64,000 nt of DNA from Drosophila pseudoobscura (GCF_009870125.1 NC_046681.1:25876001-25940000), one strand, 5' to 3'. Positions 10,272-22,562 are shown, counted from the stretch's first letter. Made by a program: numbers and translations. The notes: a model not told the origin generated them from the letters alone.

Positions 10272-13200
10272 CTAAGTGTTGAATCGCACAGCGACGCGGG
10301 GCAGATACTCAAACAGTCCCTTGGCACCCTTCAGCAGGGCAGCCACAATATTCATTAGAATTACTTCCTGGTTTGGTGAGGTCTGTGGCATTTCGTTCTG
10401 GTCCTTTGTGTCGGGCTGACGCTCTTTAACAGCCTCCCGAATGACATGCAGGAGACGCTGATAAAGGAAGGACTGCCTGTAGATGGGCTTGGACAGACTG
10501 AGATGGTCATCTTTGAGCAGATAAAAGTCGCCGAAATTTATGCGAGATGACTCCTCGGTGACAATGCGCAGGGGAAACTTAAATGTGGTAAGCATTGTCG
10601 GTGATCCCTCGGCCACGCTCATTACCTTGCAATGGCGCAGGGCAGTGTTCAGGCAGCCCATGAAACGTCGATGCATCTCCAGGAGCTTGGGTGCATTTTC
10701 CTCCATCTCTTTGACCTCAATCGAGGGGGAGAGGATCATTTGTATATGCTGCTGCCATTTGGCAATCGATGAGCCGCGGTGAGGCGTACCCAGGAATACG
10801 ATTCCCTTGGTGTTCTTGGCAATCTGTTGAACCTTGGGCTCGTGCGAGTCTATGGATTTCAAAAGCATCAGCTTGGTGAGCAGTCCGCCCATGGAATGAC
10901 CTATCCACACAATGGGACGCTCATTGCCCACATCAGAGACAGCAATGCGCTCCAGAAGGGTGCTGGCCCTCACATCGATATGACCCTGACCCTTCTCGCA
11001 GGGACAATACTTGGTGAAATTCGCCGACCATTCGGTCACAGCCGATGTGTAGTCAATGCCAATGATCCTCGAGTCGGGATAATCATCGGGCAGCCATTCC
11101 ATGGGCCAGCAGTTTGTGTACTCCTCGTTGTTCTCCTGATTACGCCACTCGTTCCCGGACATACTGAACTTGCCCTCGCAGTTCATATTTGCATCCAAAG
11201 GTATATCCGGATGGACCACCTCCCAATCCGAGTCCAGTTCGGGCTGATTGCGTAGGGTCTCCACGAATTCCTTTGTGGCGGCATCGCTGATCATGACGGG
11301 ATCTTCCTCCACCTTTTTTATGGCCTTTAAAACTGGATCTGTAAGGTTTAGGTTAGGCGTTAATGATTGTGATCTCAAAACGAGTTGCCGCATTTCTTTA
11401 CCTTTAAAACCTTCCACTTTGGGCTGGCCATTGGCTTTGTTTTGCTCTTGATTGTTGTCTCCTGCATTTTGTGTTGGAACAAGAGGCATTCCCTGCGCCT
11501 TCTTTTGCTTGGTGCCATTGACACGCTTCTGTTCGCCCACTAGGAAAACATCATCCGATTCGCTCGTATAGAAGGCATTCTTGCCGTACAGACCCAGCTC
11601 TGTGGGCTTCCTATCGCGCTGACGCCATGTGATGAATACGCCGCCCAGCAACCCATGGACAAAGACAATATCTGCCTTGGGCTTGCGACGGGTACGCACT
11701 CTGGGATGCAGGGGATACACATTGGGTGGATATGTGCACTGGTTGGGATCATCATGGTCCAGATTGGCCATTGTCTTGGCGGAGACCACTTGCAGCCTGA
11801 GATCGGCGCACTGTTGCCATTCGGCTAGAGTACCCACCCAGCCAGAGGTAAAGAAGTGCTCCACGACATCGGGCACCACGGACATGTTGGCCAGAACTTT
11901 GCACAATGTGGACAGGGTCTCGTTGTCATCGCAGAAGATCTTGCGCAATTCCATGAGATGCACCAGGCCACCATCTTTGATAATTTTAGCCGAAACGTCG
12001 GGATCTTTCGTGATGTGATGCAGAAAAGAGATGATCTCCTTCAGCAAGTCCGTGTCGGCTGTGGCCAACACAATCGTTTGCTCCTGATTCAGATATTCGT
12101 GTATGTCCTCCTGCCAAAATAAAGAGATATAATAGTTTGAGATATATTCTTCATTCATTTCTTCTGTTCGGTCGCTTACAATGGGATCCTGATCGGGAAA
12201 GTATTTGCTGAAGAAATGCTGCACACAGCCCATGGGACGGAGTCGGGCCAGCATTCCATGCAGCTCCGAAAGCAGCATTTTGGGATTCTTAATGCAGCCA
12301 CGACGATGCACGGGCATAAACCAGCGTGTGTCGGCACCACAGCGCGCCAGGGAGACGGCTGTGCGAGCATCACAGATCTGTGCCAAATGTCGAAAGTCCC
12401 AATCCTTCAAGTGATCCATGCAGACCAATTGCTGGACTGCCTTCAAACGCTCGGGCTGGCTGCCAGTCTGGGCAATATTGAGCAGACGCCAGGCCACCGA
12501 ATGCTTGGCCGTCTTCCACCATTTGCCAAGAGGATTGATGATAACGCTGATCCATTTCTTTTCATCCTCCTGCTTCTGTTGCATCTTGCGCATGGACTCC
12601 CTGTAGATGTGATACTTTATATAGATGTACTCGGCGCGACGCTTGTCCGACTCGGGTGCCTTCTTGTCCACATATTGACCAAAGAAATGACGAGCTTGGG
12701 GACTACCGTACAGTAAGAATCCAGCACTAAAAGAAACAAAAAGAGTATTTGAATGATTATCGCCATATAATATTGATCAAATTAGAAACTAGTCGCAACT
12801 TTCTATTTCAATCTACCTTTACCATACATACATACCTATCTATGTATATTCTCTATTCTATCTGTATCTATCTTTTGTTTTTCTCATTGCACATTTTCCT
12901 CCGAAGTCAAACAACAACAAAAATACTATTATCTGCCAACTATTTTGTTATTAGATAAGTGCAAGATCAACAACAAAAACAAATCCACCGAAAAGTGGGC
13001 ACGTCAGATTCATGGCAAAAACAAGTCCCGTCCACACGCGCCGCAGCAGCGGCACAATTTCTAATCAACAAAAACAACTATGGTTAAACCATAAACAACA
13101 ACAACAAAAACTATCAAATTCGCGGGGGGGTTCGCAGATTTTAAAAAAACTGCGCACATTTATGGCGCCATGTTAGTTTTTCGGTTATCTGTGTATGCGT

Positions 13201-14230
13201 GTGTGTGCGAATGGTGGAGGCCTTGAACAGCTGTTAAAGGCAAAGAAAGAGAAGGCAGAGCCAAAGAGGAAGAATGCCAAATGAGTAATAAGCGGGTAAA
13301 CAAAAAGCACTAACAACAACTTCACCAATATTGCTATCTCATTTATACAAAATCGTACGTTCTGTTTTGATCTTGTTTGGCAGTAGAGAAAATCAGAAGC
13401 GGTGTGATATTAAGCTAATATTGAATACTCTAATGAATGGGGCTATGTTATAAGGAGTTTGTTTTTTGGATGTTGGATTTTCAGTATAATTTGAATTATA
13501 TTAAAAGGGGGAATATGAAAAAGACTATTGTTATCAGTGCCATATCTGGTATATTTGTATAAAGTGAAAACGAGAACAAGTTCTCTTTAAGGTTTAAGTT
13601 TATCCTGTCAAATGAAGTAAATAGTTAATTAGTTACTAACTAAATTAGCCTTTCTATCTTTGTAAGACAACTATTCTTCCATTGATTAGACATTTTTATA
13701 GTTTGCCTGCCCAAAAATTGTTGGCGCTGATCTCATATAATGTCCTGTCCTAACAACAACATCAACTGGATTTGAATGAATAATTTGCTTTTGTGAACTG
13801 TAATTAGCAGTTGTAAACAAATGACGTCACAGGTGCGCAATAGTGTAGAATGCGGAAAATATCAACTTGTTGTTGTTGTTGATGTTCAAGATATATATTA
13901 TGTAGAAGCGTGTGCGCATATATTATACATAGAAATCGTACGATATATTCAGGGGCATGTGGGGCCACTTTTCATAAAACGTGTATGAGGACGAGCCCCC
14001 TGAATCTAAGCAACCTTGTATAAAGTTCTCACTGGGTCTTTGTGTGATTTAAAACTATTTTTGCCATGGGACCTGTAGCATCTGCTGAACGCGGGTGGAC
14101 TACTTTCGTTTGGGCGTTTGATATAAGGTGGCGTGATGTGATTCACTTACGTGGTCAAAATACCAACTCCACCCAGGCCCACAAGCTTCGGATAACGTCG
14201 CAGAGTTGTTTTGAGATCCTCCAATGACAT
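10272..14230 (-). CDS. SERAC1: SERAC1-like alpha/beta-hydrolase (phosphatidylglycerol remodelling family)
   Basis: Four exons join in phase: 14151-14230 (MSLEDLKTTLRRYP), 12180-12726, 11402-12110 and 10272-11338, giving 800 aa. The last two introns (12111-12179, 69 nt; 11339-11401, 63 nt) are stop-free multiples of three but have clear GT-AG ends. Human SERAC1 (654 aa) acts at ER-mitochondria contacts in phosphatidylglycerol and cholesterol handling. Evidence: an Armadillo-like middle part, DIVFVHGLLGG preceding the lipase domain, and the nucleophile elbow GHSMGG near residue 593, followed by GTPHRGS and a late DDHLSL that would carry the catalytic His. The first exon is spliced across a 1.4-kb intron. 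The extra length is mostly a charged insert between VHGLLGG and the esterase core. Confidence 0.88.
12727..14150 (-). other. First intron of the SERAC1-like gene
   Basis: The donor (gaccac|gtaagt) and acceptor (cttttag|TGCTGG) join as phase 2 and restore T-T-A-G-F-L-L-Y-G. The 1.4 kb in between is AT- and CAA-rich with no coding exon I can defend. It could hold regulatory sites or an alternative promoter near 13130-13250, but nothing shows this. Confidence 0.6.
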
Positions 14231-14521
14231 TGCCTGGTCTCTGGCCCTCCGAAGTTTAGTTGTGTTGTAGTTTTGGTGGTCGAAAACACACAATAACAAT
14301 TAATGTGTTGCTTCTTTTTGCTTTGAAAGCGTTTACACTATTGTTCACACTTTAAATTTAGATGATTATATCAGTTCACGCCCACAAAATATCACTAGGG
14401 CGGCTTGCTTTTATTTAGTTGCTGTCACTTGAGACTGTTTTGTTTTGTTGTTGCTTGCTTGGTTTGTTGGCTGTTTTGCTGGCTAAATGTGCGCGTAATT
14501 TCTTTATAAAGGCTTCAGCGA

Positions 14522-14546
14522 ACCTATCGGAAGAGTACCGATAGGT
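14522..14546. repeat. Perfect 9-bp inverted repeat in a divergent promoter
   Basis: acctatcgg and ccgataggt are perfect reverse complements separated by 7 bp. They lie between the divergent SERAC1 and RUS-family starts, about 290 bp upstream of SERAC1. This could be a dimeric factor site, though chance is possible. Confidence 0.4.
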
Positions 14547-15176
14547 CTGGCAGCAGCAGCTGATTGTATGACACTAGACTTAATTTCTATACATATCTGA
14601 AAGACAAGCATGTAATACTTAGTTAATCTAAACTGCTTGAACGGCTGAAAAGAACCGTTTTGGCAAAAATAATGATAACCTGGAAATTTTTGTCTCTTGA
14701 TTTCTGTGTCTTTCAGGTAAGAGAGGTAGTTCAGTGTAGTGTCATAAGATATTTCCGTTTTCCAACACTCGCCAAACGCTTATTGTATCTTCTTTTGATA
14801 AGCTGTTTGTTTAGCAACGGTTTTAGCCAGGTTTTTAATTAAAGTAGCTAGATTTACTTGTTTATATAATGCCCTAAACTTCGCTTTGTATTGCTGCGTT
14901 CAGAAATCGTTTCACGCTTTGGTTTTGGATCGGATTTCCATGGCTTTTCAGGCAGGCTGAAAGGAGACACAGGCAGACAGAAAGACATAAATAGCTGTGG
15001 GTGGTGGCACGGCCAGGTGGGTGGGGGTGGGTGTTGGCGTGGCGGTTGGGCCTGGCATAAACAACTTGGAGGGAAACGAAAACCTCAAAAAGCAATAAAA
15101 CTCTGCCTTTGGCGACAACGTTGACCCCAAATACAAAATAACCCGTAGCCCCCCGGCTGCCAGAGTGTCGGCCAAG
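14547..15176. other. Intergenic region upstream of the RUS-family gene
   Basis: AT-rich, then a G-rich ggtgggtgggggtgggtg stretch near 15015-15035. No coding exon seen. It presumably holds the promoter and 5' UTR of the downstream gene. Confidence 0.4.
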
Positions 15177-16617
15177 ATGAAAATCCATTTTCGAGAGCAG
15201 TACGGCACCAAGGGTGAGGAAATACTGTATGTGACGCCAGCAGGTAAGCATTAATATCGATCAAAGTCCGCAAAAGGCCCTTGCCCACTCCACTATATCT
15301 CCCCGCAGATCAGAGCAACATTGTTCGTGTGCCGCTACGTGGCGATAAGCTGGTCATTCAAGAAAAGTTCCTGCTCTTTCGGGTGCTGCAGAAAATCTTC
15401 TTGCCCAAAGGCTATCCAGACAGCGTCAGTGAGGACTATGCAGCCTACCAGATCTGGGATACGGTGCAGGCCTTCTGCAGCACCATCTGTGGAACGCTAT
15501 GCACACATGCCATACTCAAGGGCATTGGCGTGGGCAGTGAGAACATCAATGCCTACTCGGCCACAGTTACCTGGATAATGAAAGAGGGCTGCGGTCATGT
15601 CGGGAGAATATTATTCGCCTGGTGGAAGGGCTGCCAACTGGACGTGGACTCTAAGAAATGGCGTCTGCGCGCCGATTTCCTCAACGATCTAGCCATGGGC
15701 ATCGAAATCTATGTGCTTCCCAAATATCCCCATCTTAGTACCCAAATCCTATGCGGTTCCACCATGCTCAAGGCAATTGTGGGTGTGGCTGGCGGTGCCA
15801 CGCGGTCAGCTCTGACCCAACATCATGCGGTGAGAGGGAACCTGGCTGATGTTGCTTCCAAGGACAGTTCGCAGGAGACGTGCGTCAATCTGGTGGCCTC
15901 TTTCGTGGGTCTATATCTGTTGACGCTGATCAAAAGCCAGGCGGTACTCTATACGGTCTTCTATGTCGTTGTCGCCCTTCATCTCTATGCGAATCTCAAG
16001 GCGGTACGTTCGGTGTGCCTGCGCACATTCAACGAATCGCGGTACCTAATTGCACTGGAAGAGTACTTTCGGTCGTCGCGGATGCTAACTCCACAGCAGG
16101 TGAGTGTCGCATGTCTTCCGATATATGTATAAAGCGAAGGGGCTTCTACATCTGCTAACTTTTAGGTCAATGCCATGGAGCGGGTGACGCTGGGACAAAC
16201 TGTGTCTGTTTCTCTCAACGTACGGCTCGGACTGAGTGTAAAGAATCTGATTGACGAGTACAAGACTAGCAGCAGCATCGAAAACATTGTCTCCTCCTTT
16301 GATCCCCATGAGCATTTCATCATAGCCGAGAGTAAAAAATACTTAGGCGTCTATCTGCATTTCGAAACGCGCCAGCAGGATGTGCTCAAGGCGTATTTCT
16401 TTGCTGTATCCTATCTGCAGGACAGGAATCAGATCAAGGAAAAGTACTGGGATATACAAAGCAAATGGCAGGAGTTCGTAGGTCTAGCACAAAAAGAGGG
16501 TATGTCTAAAAGACATTCTTACAATATAGGCATTATACTTATTCTACTTATGTAGGTTGGCTGGTCCATCAACATTTGCTGCTGGTAGACGAGTTCCGCT
16601 TGGACTGGAAAGTGTAG
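15177..16617 (+). CDS. RUS family protein (DUF647; RUSF1/C16orf58-like)
   Basis: Exons 15177-15243, 15309-16099, 16166-16499 and 16556-16617 join in phase to 417 aa, starting MKIHFREQYG and ending FRLDWKV. The body (FLPKGYPDSVSEDYAAYQIWDTVQAFCSTICG, cut here only by domain description) is the DUF647 signature of the ROOT UV-B SENSITIVE family. Plant RUS1/RUS2 act with vitamin B6-linked UV-B sensing and auxin transport; the animal member has no settled function. Hydrophobic segments around the middle (CVNLVASFVGLYLLTLI, AVLYTVFYVVVALHLY) suggest a membrane protein. Length is close to human RUSF1 (468 aa). The family call is firm, the function unknown. Confidence 0.88.
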
Positions 16618-17538
16618 GATCCCAGAGGATCCGTTGCTTGACTTTTTACTACGTTGCTCGCTTTAAAACATTTGATTTTATTCGAAAATCATTATCATTC
16701 TCACATATCTCACATGGTCAAGTAAACCACAAAACAAGAAGCAAACAAAACAGACGAAAACATTGATATTAACTAAGTGCTACTGATATTTACATAGATT
16801 TTAGCTTCGTGAAACTCGTTCGCACATGAACATCTTCCAATTAACTCAGCCTTGGCACAAAGTAATGTTTTGTAACCGATATTTTGATAGGATATTTGTT
16901 CGCTTTCTCCCATGAATTTATTACGCTAATTTCAATTATTAGATGTTACTGAAAAAAGCTGGTAAAGAAACAACACTCGACAAAAATGTATTTTGTAAAA
17001 ACATATTGTATGTATTTCGATATTTCGAGTGCCTACTGTACTTTTTTAGATAATCAAGAAACCTGCTGCACAACGAAAACCCGCTCTTCAAATGCATTCC
17101 CCTCAAAAAAGTGTACAAAGTTTTAAAACTTTTTTTACGCTAAATAAGCAATATTTTGTTAATTTTTAGCTTCGAATATCTATTGGATAAGTTGGCGTCC
17201 ATTTTAGCTTATAATAATGCTTGCATATTAATGCAAATGAACATCTCAACACGCAAATGATTTTAACAAAAGAATTGAATAAATTGAAAATTTTAAGAAA
17301 TTGCTTTAAATTCAATATCAAACTTCAACCGAAACGTCTACAGTCCGAACTGCACTCTTCGTCAGTATATTTACGGTATATTTTGAAAATAAGTCGGTAT
17401 ATTTTGGTATATTTCTGAGGTATATTTTGGTATATTTGTGAGGGTCTCGAAGAACAACACGTGCGCACCAACGTGTTTTTGTCAACAGAATTTTAGTTTG
17501 TTTTAAAGAAAAATTTAAAGTAATTAAAGTGAACTAAG
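16618..17538. other. Intergenic region with NAF1 promoter
   Basis: An AT-rich 3' region of the RUS-family gene, then the GGTATATTT array listed separately, then the NAF1 5' UTR. No gene seen. Confidence 0.5.
17363..17445 (+). promoter_or_regulatory. Array of GGTATATTT core-promoter motifs upstream of NAF1
   Basis: About five copies of (a/c)GGTATATTT occur in 80 bp, ending in a gtgagggtctcg block 95 bp before the NAF1 ATG. This matches the Drosophila core-promoter motif with consensus KTYRGTATWTTT. The same GGTATATTT plus GAGGGTC combination recurs near 49590 and 50440. Confidence 0.65.
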
Positions 17539-19404
17539 ATGGAAAATGAACAGCCGGGGGCTGTAGTAGCGCCTGCTACAACATCAGATCCTTTAAAGAC
17601 AGCAGAAAGCATTGAAATGCCTGCAACTACCGAAAGTCCAGCAGAAGTCTCACCACCAAATGACGCAGAAGTAGCAACAGCTACAGATAAGGTGGAAGCT
17701 ACGCCGCAAACAGGTAAGATTAAAGGAATTGTTTATGGTTAACAAAATAAGGACTGAGTGTTTCATACAGAGACGGAAAGTGTGGCTGAAAAACCAGCTG
17801 AAATTGAGCCAAAGTCAACAACTACAGCGGCCAATAACCATGTGGAAAATGAAGACCAAGAGAAAAAAGAAAAAGTCGTTGCCAATGCGGAGTCGCCTGC
17901 TATAGCAATGGATTGCGAAGAAGGCACACCTCAGACCCCGCCAAATGTCGAAGCAATTTCAGAAGTAGTCCCGACAATTGTTCCTCAAGCAGAGAAGCAG
18001 GCCACAATTCAGGAAATGGATTGCCCAGCATCGACCACTCCGGATCCCAAGTCAATTGTTCCTCCAGTGGTCTCAGAAAATGGCACATCTGACACCGTTC
18101 CAGAGTCTTTAAATCCGCCTCGTTCTGGCCTGAGTTTACTGGCTGCCTACAGCTCCGATGCCGAGTCGGACTCTGAACAGGCCACCAGAATCGATGACAG
18201 CGACAACGAGGTGGTGGAGGTGCCTTTGACAGGTCCTGCCACTGCTACCACCTACCGCCGTCCAGTGGTGGCTGTTAGCTCCGGGAGCGAAAACGAGAAA
18301 AGTAGTAGCAGCAGCGACTCGGATACGGAATCTGAAGGCGAATACCTGACAGTTTTGCGCAAGAAAATTGATAAGAAAATCAACACCGAAGACTGTGATG
18401 AAGACGATGAGGATTTTGACGAAGACGGTGCGACAGGGGAACGTCGCCGCCGGCAGCCACCCAAAGTGCGGGGTGAAATGCTGTTGGATGAGCTACCGCC
18501 CATCCACCAGTTGGAAATTACAGTACCAGAAGACGAGTGCATTGAGCTGGGGAAGGTCCATTCCATTGTCGATCAACTGGTGCTGGTCAGTGTTATCCCC
18601 AATTCGATGCTATTCGATCTGGACACTGTGCTGTTTCTGGAGAAAGGTCGCAAGGTGCTGGGCGAGGTTTTCGATGTGCTAGGACAGGTCTCCGATCCCC
18701 TCTACTGCGTCCGCTTCAATACTAATCAGCAGATCCAAGAGCGTGGCATCAAAATCGGTGATGTTGTCTACTGTGCCCCCAAAACAGAGCACACTCAATT
18801 TGTGATCCTCTCCAAGTTGATGCAGGTCCGCGGCTCAGATGCTTCATGGGAGCACGATGTGGAGCCACCTGCTCGCTATATCGACTATTCCGATGACGAG
18901 GCAGAGCGCGAGGCCAAACAGGATCAGCGCAAGAGGCGCCAGCGAGATCGCACCAATTCCACGGATTCGATTAGCTCTGTCTCTACGCAGGCCACTGAGG
19001 CATCCTCGGCTGCGGCACCATCTCCACGCCAGCGTGGACGCCGTGGGCAACGTGATAGCTATCAAAATCAGCGTCAGTATCAAAATCAATCCCACCAGGG
19101 ATCCTCCCAGCAGCAGCAGCAGCAGGCACGGGACTCTCAGTACAATTATCATCCTAGCTATAATCCCGGCAGCTGGCACTCGAACTACTATCACAATTAT
19201 CATCAGCCGGCGGCCAATTTTAATATGCCGCAGCCGGGCATACCTTATCCAATGCCGCCAGCAGCCTATGGCTATGGGATGCCCTATGCCATGCCACAAA
19301 TGATGCACATGGGTCCGCCGCCCCCACATCATATGTATGCACCACCACCACCGCCATCGTTTGCACAGCCACAGAACAGGCCACCACCGCCATCTGGAAG
19401 TTAG
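17539..19404 (+). CDS. NAF1: H/ACA ribonucleoprotein assembly factor NAF1
   Basis: Two exons, 17539-17713 and 17771-19404, join in phase 1 (CAG|gtaag, catacag|AG) to 602 aa. NAF1 binds nascent H/ACA snoRNAs and telomerase-like RNPs through dyskerin, and is later replaced by GAR1. The N-terminus is Pro/Glu-rich and acidic; residues about 225-410 hold the Gar1/Naf1 beta-barrel (VHSIVDQLVLVSVIPN, VLFLEKGRKVLGEVFDVLG, DPLYCVRF, GDVVYCAP). The C-terminus is Gln-, Tyr- and Pro-rich (HHMYAPPPPPSFAQPQ), as in other NAF1 proteins. The upstream acidic stretch (EDDEDFDEDG) is also typical. Poly(A) signal at 19464. Confidence 0.92.
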
Positions 19405-19463
19405 AGCTGGTATCTCTATCTACCTTCAAAATTCTGTGGATTCTCCTCTCTCTTTATTATTCC

Positions 19464-19469
19464 AATAAA
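19464..19469 (+). promoter_or_regulatory. NAF1: Poly(A) signal AATAAA of NAF1
   Basis: A canonical hexamer 60 nt after the NAF1 stop codon. Confidence 0.65.
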
Positions 19470-20157
19470 AAAATGGTTCTTAAACAATTTGCGTGTATCG
19501 TTAAAAAGATTATTCTCTGGTTTGTTCGATAAAATGCATTTCGTATTTGTATAAAAAGGTACTTAATATTCTCTGTTTGTGGTGTGTATTGTGGGATCTC
19601 GATCTCATTGAATGTCGTTTGATAGGTGTAAATATATGTACTATATGCGTGGGAACTATATCTAAAATAATGTGTACTTGGCATTGCTTTTATAATACAA
19701 TTACAACGGAAGCACTTAAGCGGCCGAAAAACAACTTCAAATGTATATATGTATATGTATAAATAGAGGCTTGCATTCTATACTAAAATATGCTATAAGT
19801 GTGCTAGCGTTTATTGTGCACTTTGTATATATTTTAACAGTTGCGTAAAGCCAAAAATCTTTTCATTAAAACGTATTTTGATTGAGCATATTCGAGCAAC
19901 CAAGTGGTCCTTTAGAACCAGGCACGTGAGAATGTGACAAATAAAGTGTGTTCGCACCAGTTCTGGATTCGTGTGGGAGAGAGCTTGGGGTACAAAAGTT
20001 ACATAAAAATGATTTAATTGCTCTCTCTGAATCTTTCGCTGGGGGAAGCTTACAAGCTATTTACATTAAAACAAAGAAATAAGCAAAATAAACGAATCAA
20101 CAATGCGGTTAACAATAATACAAAAAACAAACATTTACGCTGACGATTCCGTTCTCT
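19470..20157. other. Convergent intergenic region NAF1 / PP2C gene
   Basis: AT-rich sequence with no credible coding region. It probably includes the 3' UTR of the minus-strand phosphatase. Confidence 0.5.
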
Positions 20158-21468
20158 CTACCTCTCAATCTGATGACGCGGCTTGAGCAAAACTATCACA
20201 GCGGTTATGTTGTCCTGCGAGTCCCGCTCCTTGGCCGCCTCGATCAGTAGCTTCGGAATGTCGTCTAGTTTCGTTGTCGGATCGGCTAGACACTCGTAAA
20301 CAGTGTCGATGATGAAAGTCTCCGGAACATGATCCCACAGGCCATCGGTGCCCAGCACAAGGAAGTCATGCGCTTCATTTAGGTGAACATCTACGAAATC
20401 TGGCTCTGCTATGACCGTCTCCAGGCAGTAATCGCCAATGGATCGTGCCACATTCAAGATGCCATTCACACGCCACTGACCCTGGGCGTGCAGGACTGTA
20501 CCGCCGGCGGCCTCTATGCGTTTGCGCTCATCGGGGGACTCGGGTTTGTGCGGTTTTACCAGCTGCAGCTGTGTGCGCTTGCCCACCAGCAGGGCCTTGG
20601 AGTCGCCCACCCAGGCTATGTACAGTTGATCTCTATTGATCAGTGCACAGACACAGGTCGTTCCGCTTGTGATGCGTTTTTGGATAAAGCGTTCGTCTGC
20701 CTGCAGGAAGGCCGCCTCAAAGGCATTCCGATAGAAGTCAGAGCTCTGGGTCTCTGTTTGTTGGTCCGCTTGCCTTAGCTGATCGGCCAGGAGTTGGGGC
20801 AACTGACTTCTGACATAACTGGCGGATAATGAACCAGAGTGTCCGTCAAAGACCCCGAAGAACCGACAATCCCTGTTGCGCAGCTCATAGATGGCACCAA
20901 ATCGGTCCAAACAGACATGACGATCTTCCATTTTGCGTGGCTTGTTCTTAACGGCCGCGGATGTGTGAAGCGCCGTTTGGGCCAGTCCGCACATGCAATG
21001 TTCGGGACTTTGGCAGATGACACCCTCGTCGGCATAGTCCTTTAGCCGTTCCATCTCCGAATTGTCGGTTAGCTTTATTAGCAGCTTGTCCATTTGATTG
21101 CTGACAAACTTCTGCAGCTTCAGCAGATCATATTGCGTGGGACCCTCGACAGAGACTTCACACTCCTTTGCGTAGCATATCTCCTTCTCCAGCAGCTGTG
21201 TGGCCTGGTGGAGCAACTTCAGGCGGAAGACCGCCGGACAGCCTCTGGAATTCAGCTGCTGCCAAATTGCAGCCACCAGCTCAGCGTGGCGCTCCTCGAC
21301 AGACACCTTGTAGGTCTCATTGCAGGTCCGCGTTACACAATTTCGCGTCAAATCCTCCGTGGTGGCGGATGCTTTGGCGGCTGTCGCGGCCAGAAACTCC
21401 TTGAATTCCAACATATGAGCGCATTCCACGGCAGGTGCTGCTGGCTCCTTGATCGAGTCGGCCGACAT
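20158..21468 (-). CDS. PP2C-family Ser/Thr phosphatase (PPM1F/POPX2-like)
   Basis: An intronless 436-aa protein from ATG 21468 (MSADSIKEPAAPAVECAHML). The PP2C catalytic domain runs from about residue 160: R-K-M-E-D-R-H at 178-184, the metal-binding FGVFDGHSG around 204-212, GTTCVCALI, WVGDSKALL, FLVLGTDGLWDHV and DSQDNITAVIVLL. All expected metal-coordinating Asp residues are present, so it should be active. The roughly 150-residue helical N-terminal region before the catalytic domain resembles PPM1F/POPX2, which dephosphorylates PAK and CaMKII in mammals; the fly substrate is not known to me. Its 5' end is 328 bp from the divergent RWD gene, with a DRE between. Confidence 0.88.
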   Translation of the reverse strand: MSADSIKEPAAPAVECAHMLEFKEFLAATAAKASATTEDLTRNCVTRTCNETYKVSVEERHAELVAAIWQQLNSRGCPAVFRLKLLHQATQLLEKEICYAKECEVSVEGPTQYDLLKLQKFVSNQMDKLLIKLTDNSEMERLKDYADEGVICQSPEHCMCGLAQTALHTSAAVKNKPRKMEDRHVCLDRFGAIYELRNRDCRFFGVFDGHSGSLSASYVRSQLPQLLADQLRQADQQTETQSSDFYRNAFEAAFLQADERFIQKRITSGTTCVCALINRDQLYIAWVGDSKALLVGKRTQLQLVKPHKPESPDERKRIEAAGGTVLHAQGQWRVNGILNVARSIGDYCLETVIAEPDFVDVHLNEAHDFLVLGTDGLWDHVPETFIIDTVYECLADPTTKLDDIPKLLIEAAKERDSQDNITAVIVLLKPRHQIER

Positions 21469-21615
21469 AATTGGGTCAAAAGCGTGGGCCCAGCTACTGT
21501 TATTGCTTACTGCCGATCATGTGTTAATTAGATTAGTTTAATTGTTGCTTAACTTAACGATGAATCACTTAATGTTTACGTTCTTCTACTAGAATTTGTT
21601 AATGTATTATCGATG

Positions 21616-21623
21616 TATCGATA
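21616..21623. promoter_or_regulatory. DRE (TATCGATA) in a divergent promoter
   Basis: A perfect DRE octamer is preceded directly by a one-mismatch copy, TATCGATG, at 21608-21615. They lie between the divergent starts of the phosphatase (21468, -) and RWD (21797, +) genes. DREF-bound DREs mark housekeeping promoters in Drosophila. The rest of this 328-bp gap has no coding sequence. Confidence 0.7.
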
Positions 21624-21796
21624 TACTCGAATGGCTCGAGTATTCGATTTCATTTTATTCACACCTGCCGGCGCTCAGCTGTTGCTTTTGGTTTGTTGTT
21701 GTTGCAAAGCCATTTTCATTTTTAAGTTAAAATGTTCAAACATTAAAGTTTTAATTTTAGTTTAGTCAAAAATAATACATAATATCAAAATACAAA

Positions 21797-22562
21797 ATGT
21801 CTGCGTTGGAGGCTCAGTCCGAGGAACGCGAGGCCCTGCAGTCCATCTACGAGGGCGATGAGAATTTCAAAGAGGTCGACGCCACCACATTTCAGTATAA
21901 AGTAAGCCACATGGATATTATGGATATGAGAGCCAAAGAATGAAACTAACTATATCTTTAGTATGGGGAAGAGAACAACTACAGGTCGTTTCTGGTGGAG
22001 CTCAAGTGGGGCGAAAACTATCCGGAAGAGGCCCCCGCGGTCAATATGAACACGTTCTACAACAGGCATCTGTAAGTAGTTCTGCAGATTCATCCCCAGA
22101 GTAATCATTCTGCAATTTTTCATTACCTTACCCAGGTTGCCCGCTGTCAAGGAGGAGATCCTTAAGGTTATCTCCGCGGAAGCATCTCAATGGCTAGGCT
22201 GTGGCATGACGTATAGCCTTTTCGAATGCCTTAAGGACAACATTGACCAACTGACTGCCGGCCAGCCGGAGTCTGCCCCCGTTGTAGCGATCGTGGATGA
22301 TGGTGTGGCTGCTTTGAAAATCTCCGATGCTGATGCCGATGCCAAGAAGAAGGAGCCCAAGAAGGAGCAAATGACAAAGTCTCAGAAGCGCAGGCAATGG
22401 GAGAGAACTGATCACAAGGGTGATCGTGTACGTGGCTGGGATTGGGTGGACCTTGTTAAGCATTTATCGCAAACGGGCAGCAAAGAAGACTCGGCAGCAG
22501 CCGCCGAAAGCGCTGCGGCAACAGCAGCAGCCTCACCCGTGCTGCATCCTCTGAATAATTAA
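21797..22562 (+). CDS. RWD-domain protein, RWDD4-like
   Basis: Exons 21797-21901, 21962-22071 and 22136-22562 join in phase to 213 aa, beginning MSALEAQSEEREALQSIYEGDE. This is the RWD-domain signature (E..AL.SIY), followed by YRSFLVELKWGENYPEEAP with its conserved YP..P turn. After the RWD domain comes a Lys/Glu-rich linker, then SQKRRQWERTDHKGDRVRGWDWVDLVKHLSQTG, the conserved C-terminal block of RWDD4. The C-terminal tail is Ala-rich. Function of RWDD4 is poorly known. The start is the first ATG after the DRE promoter. Confidence 0.87.
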
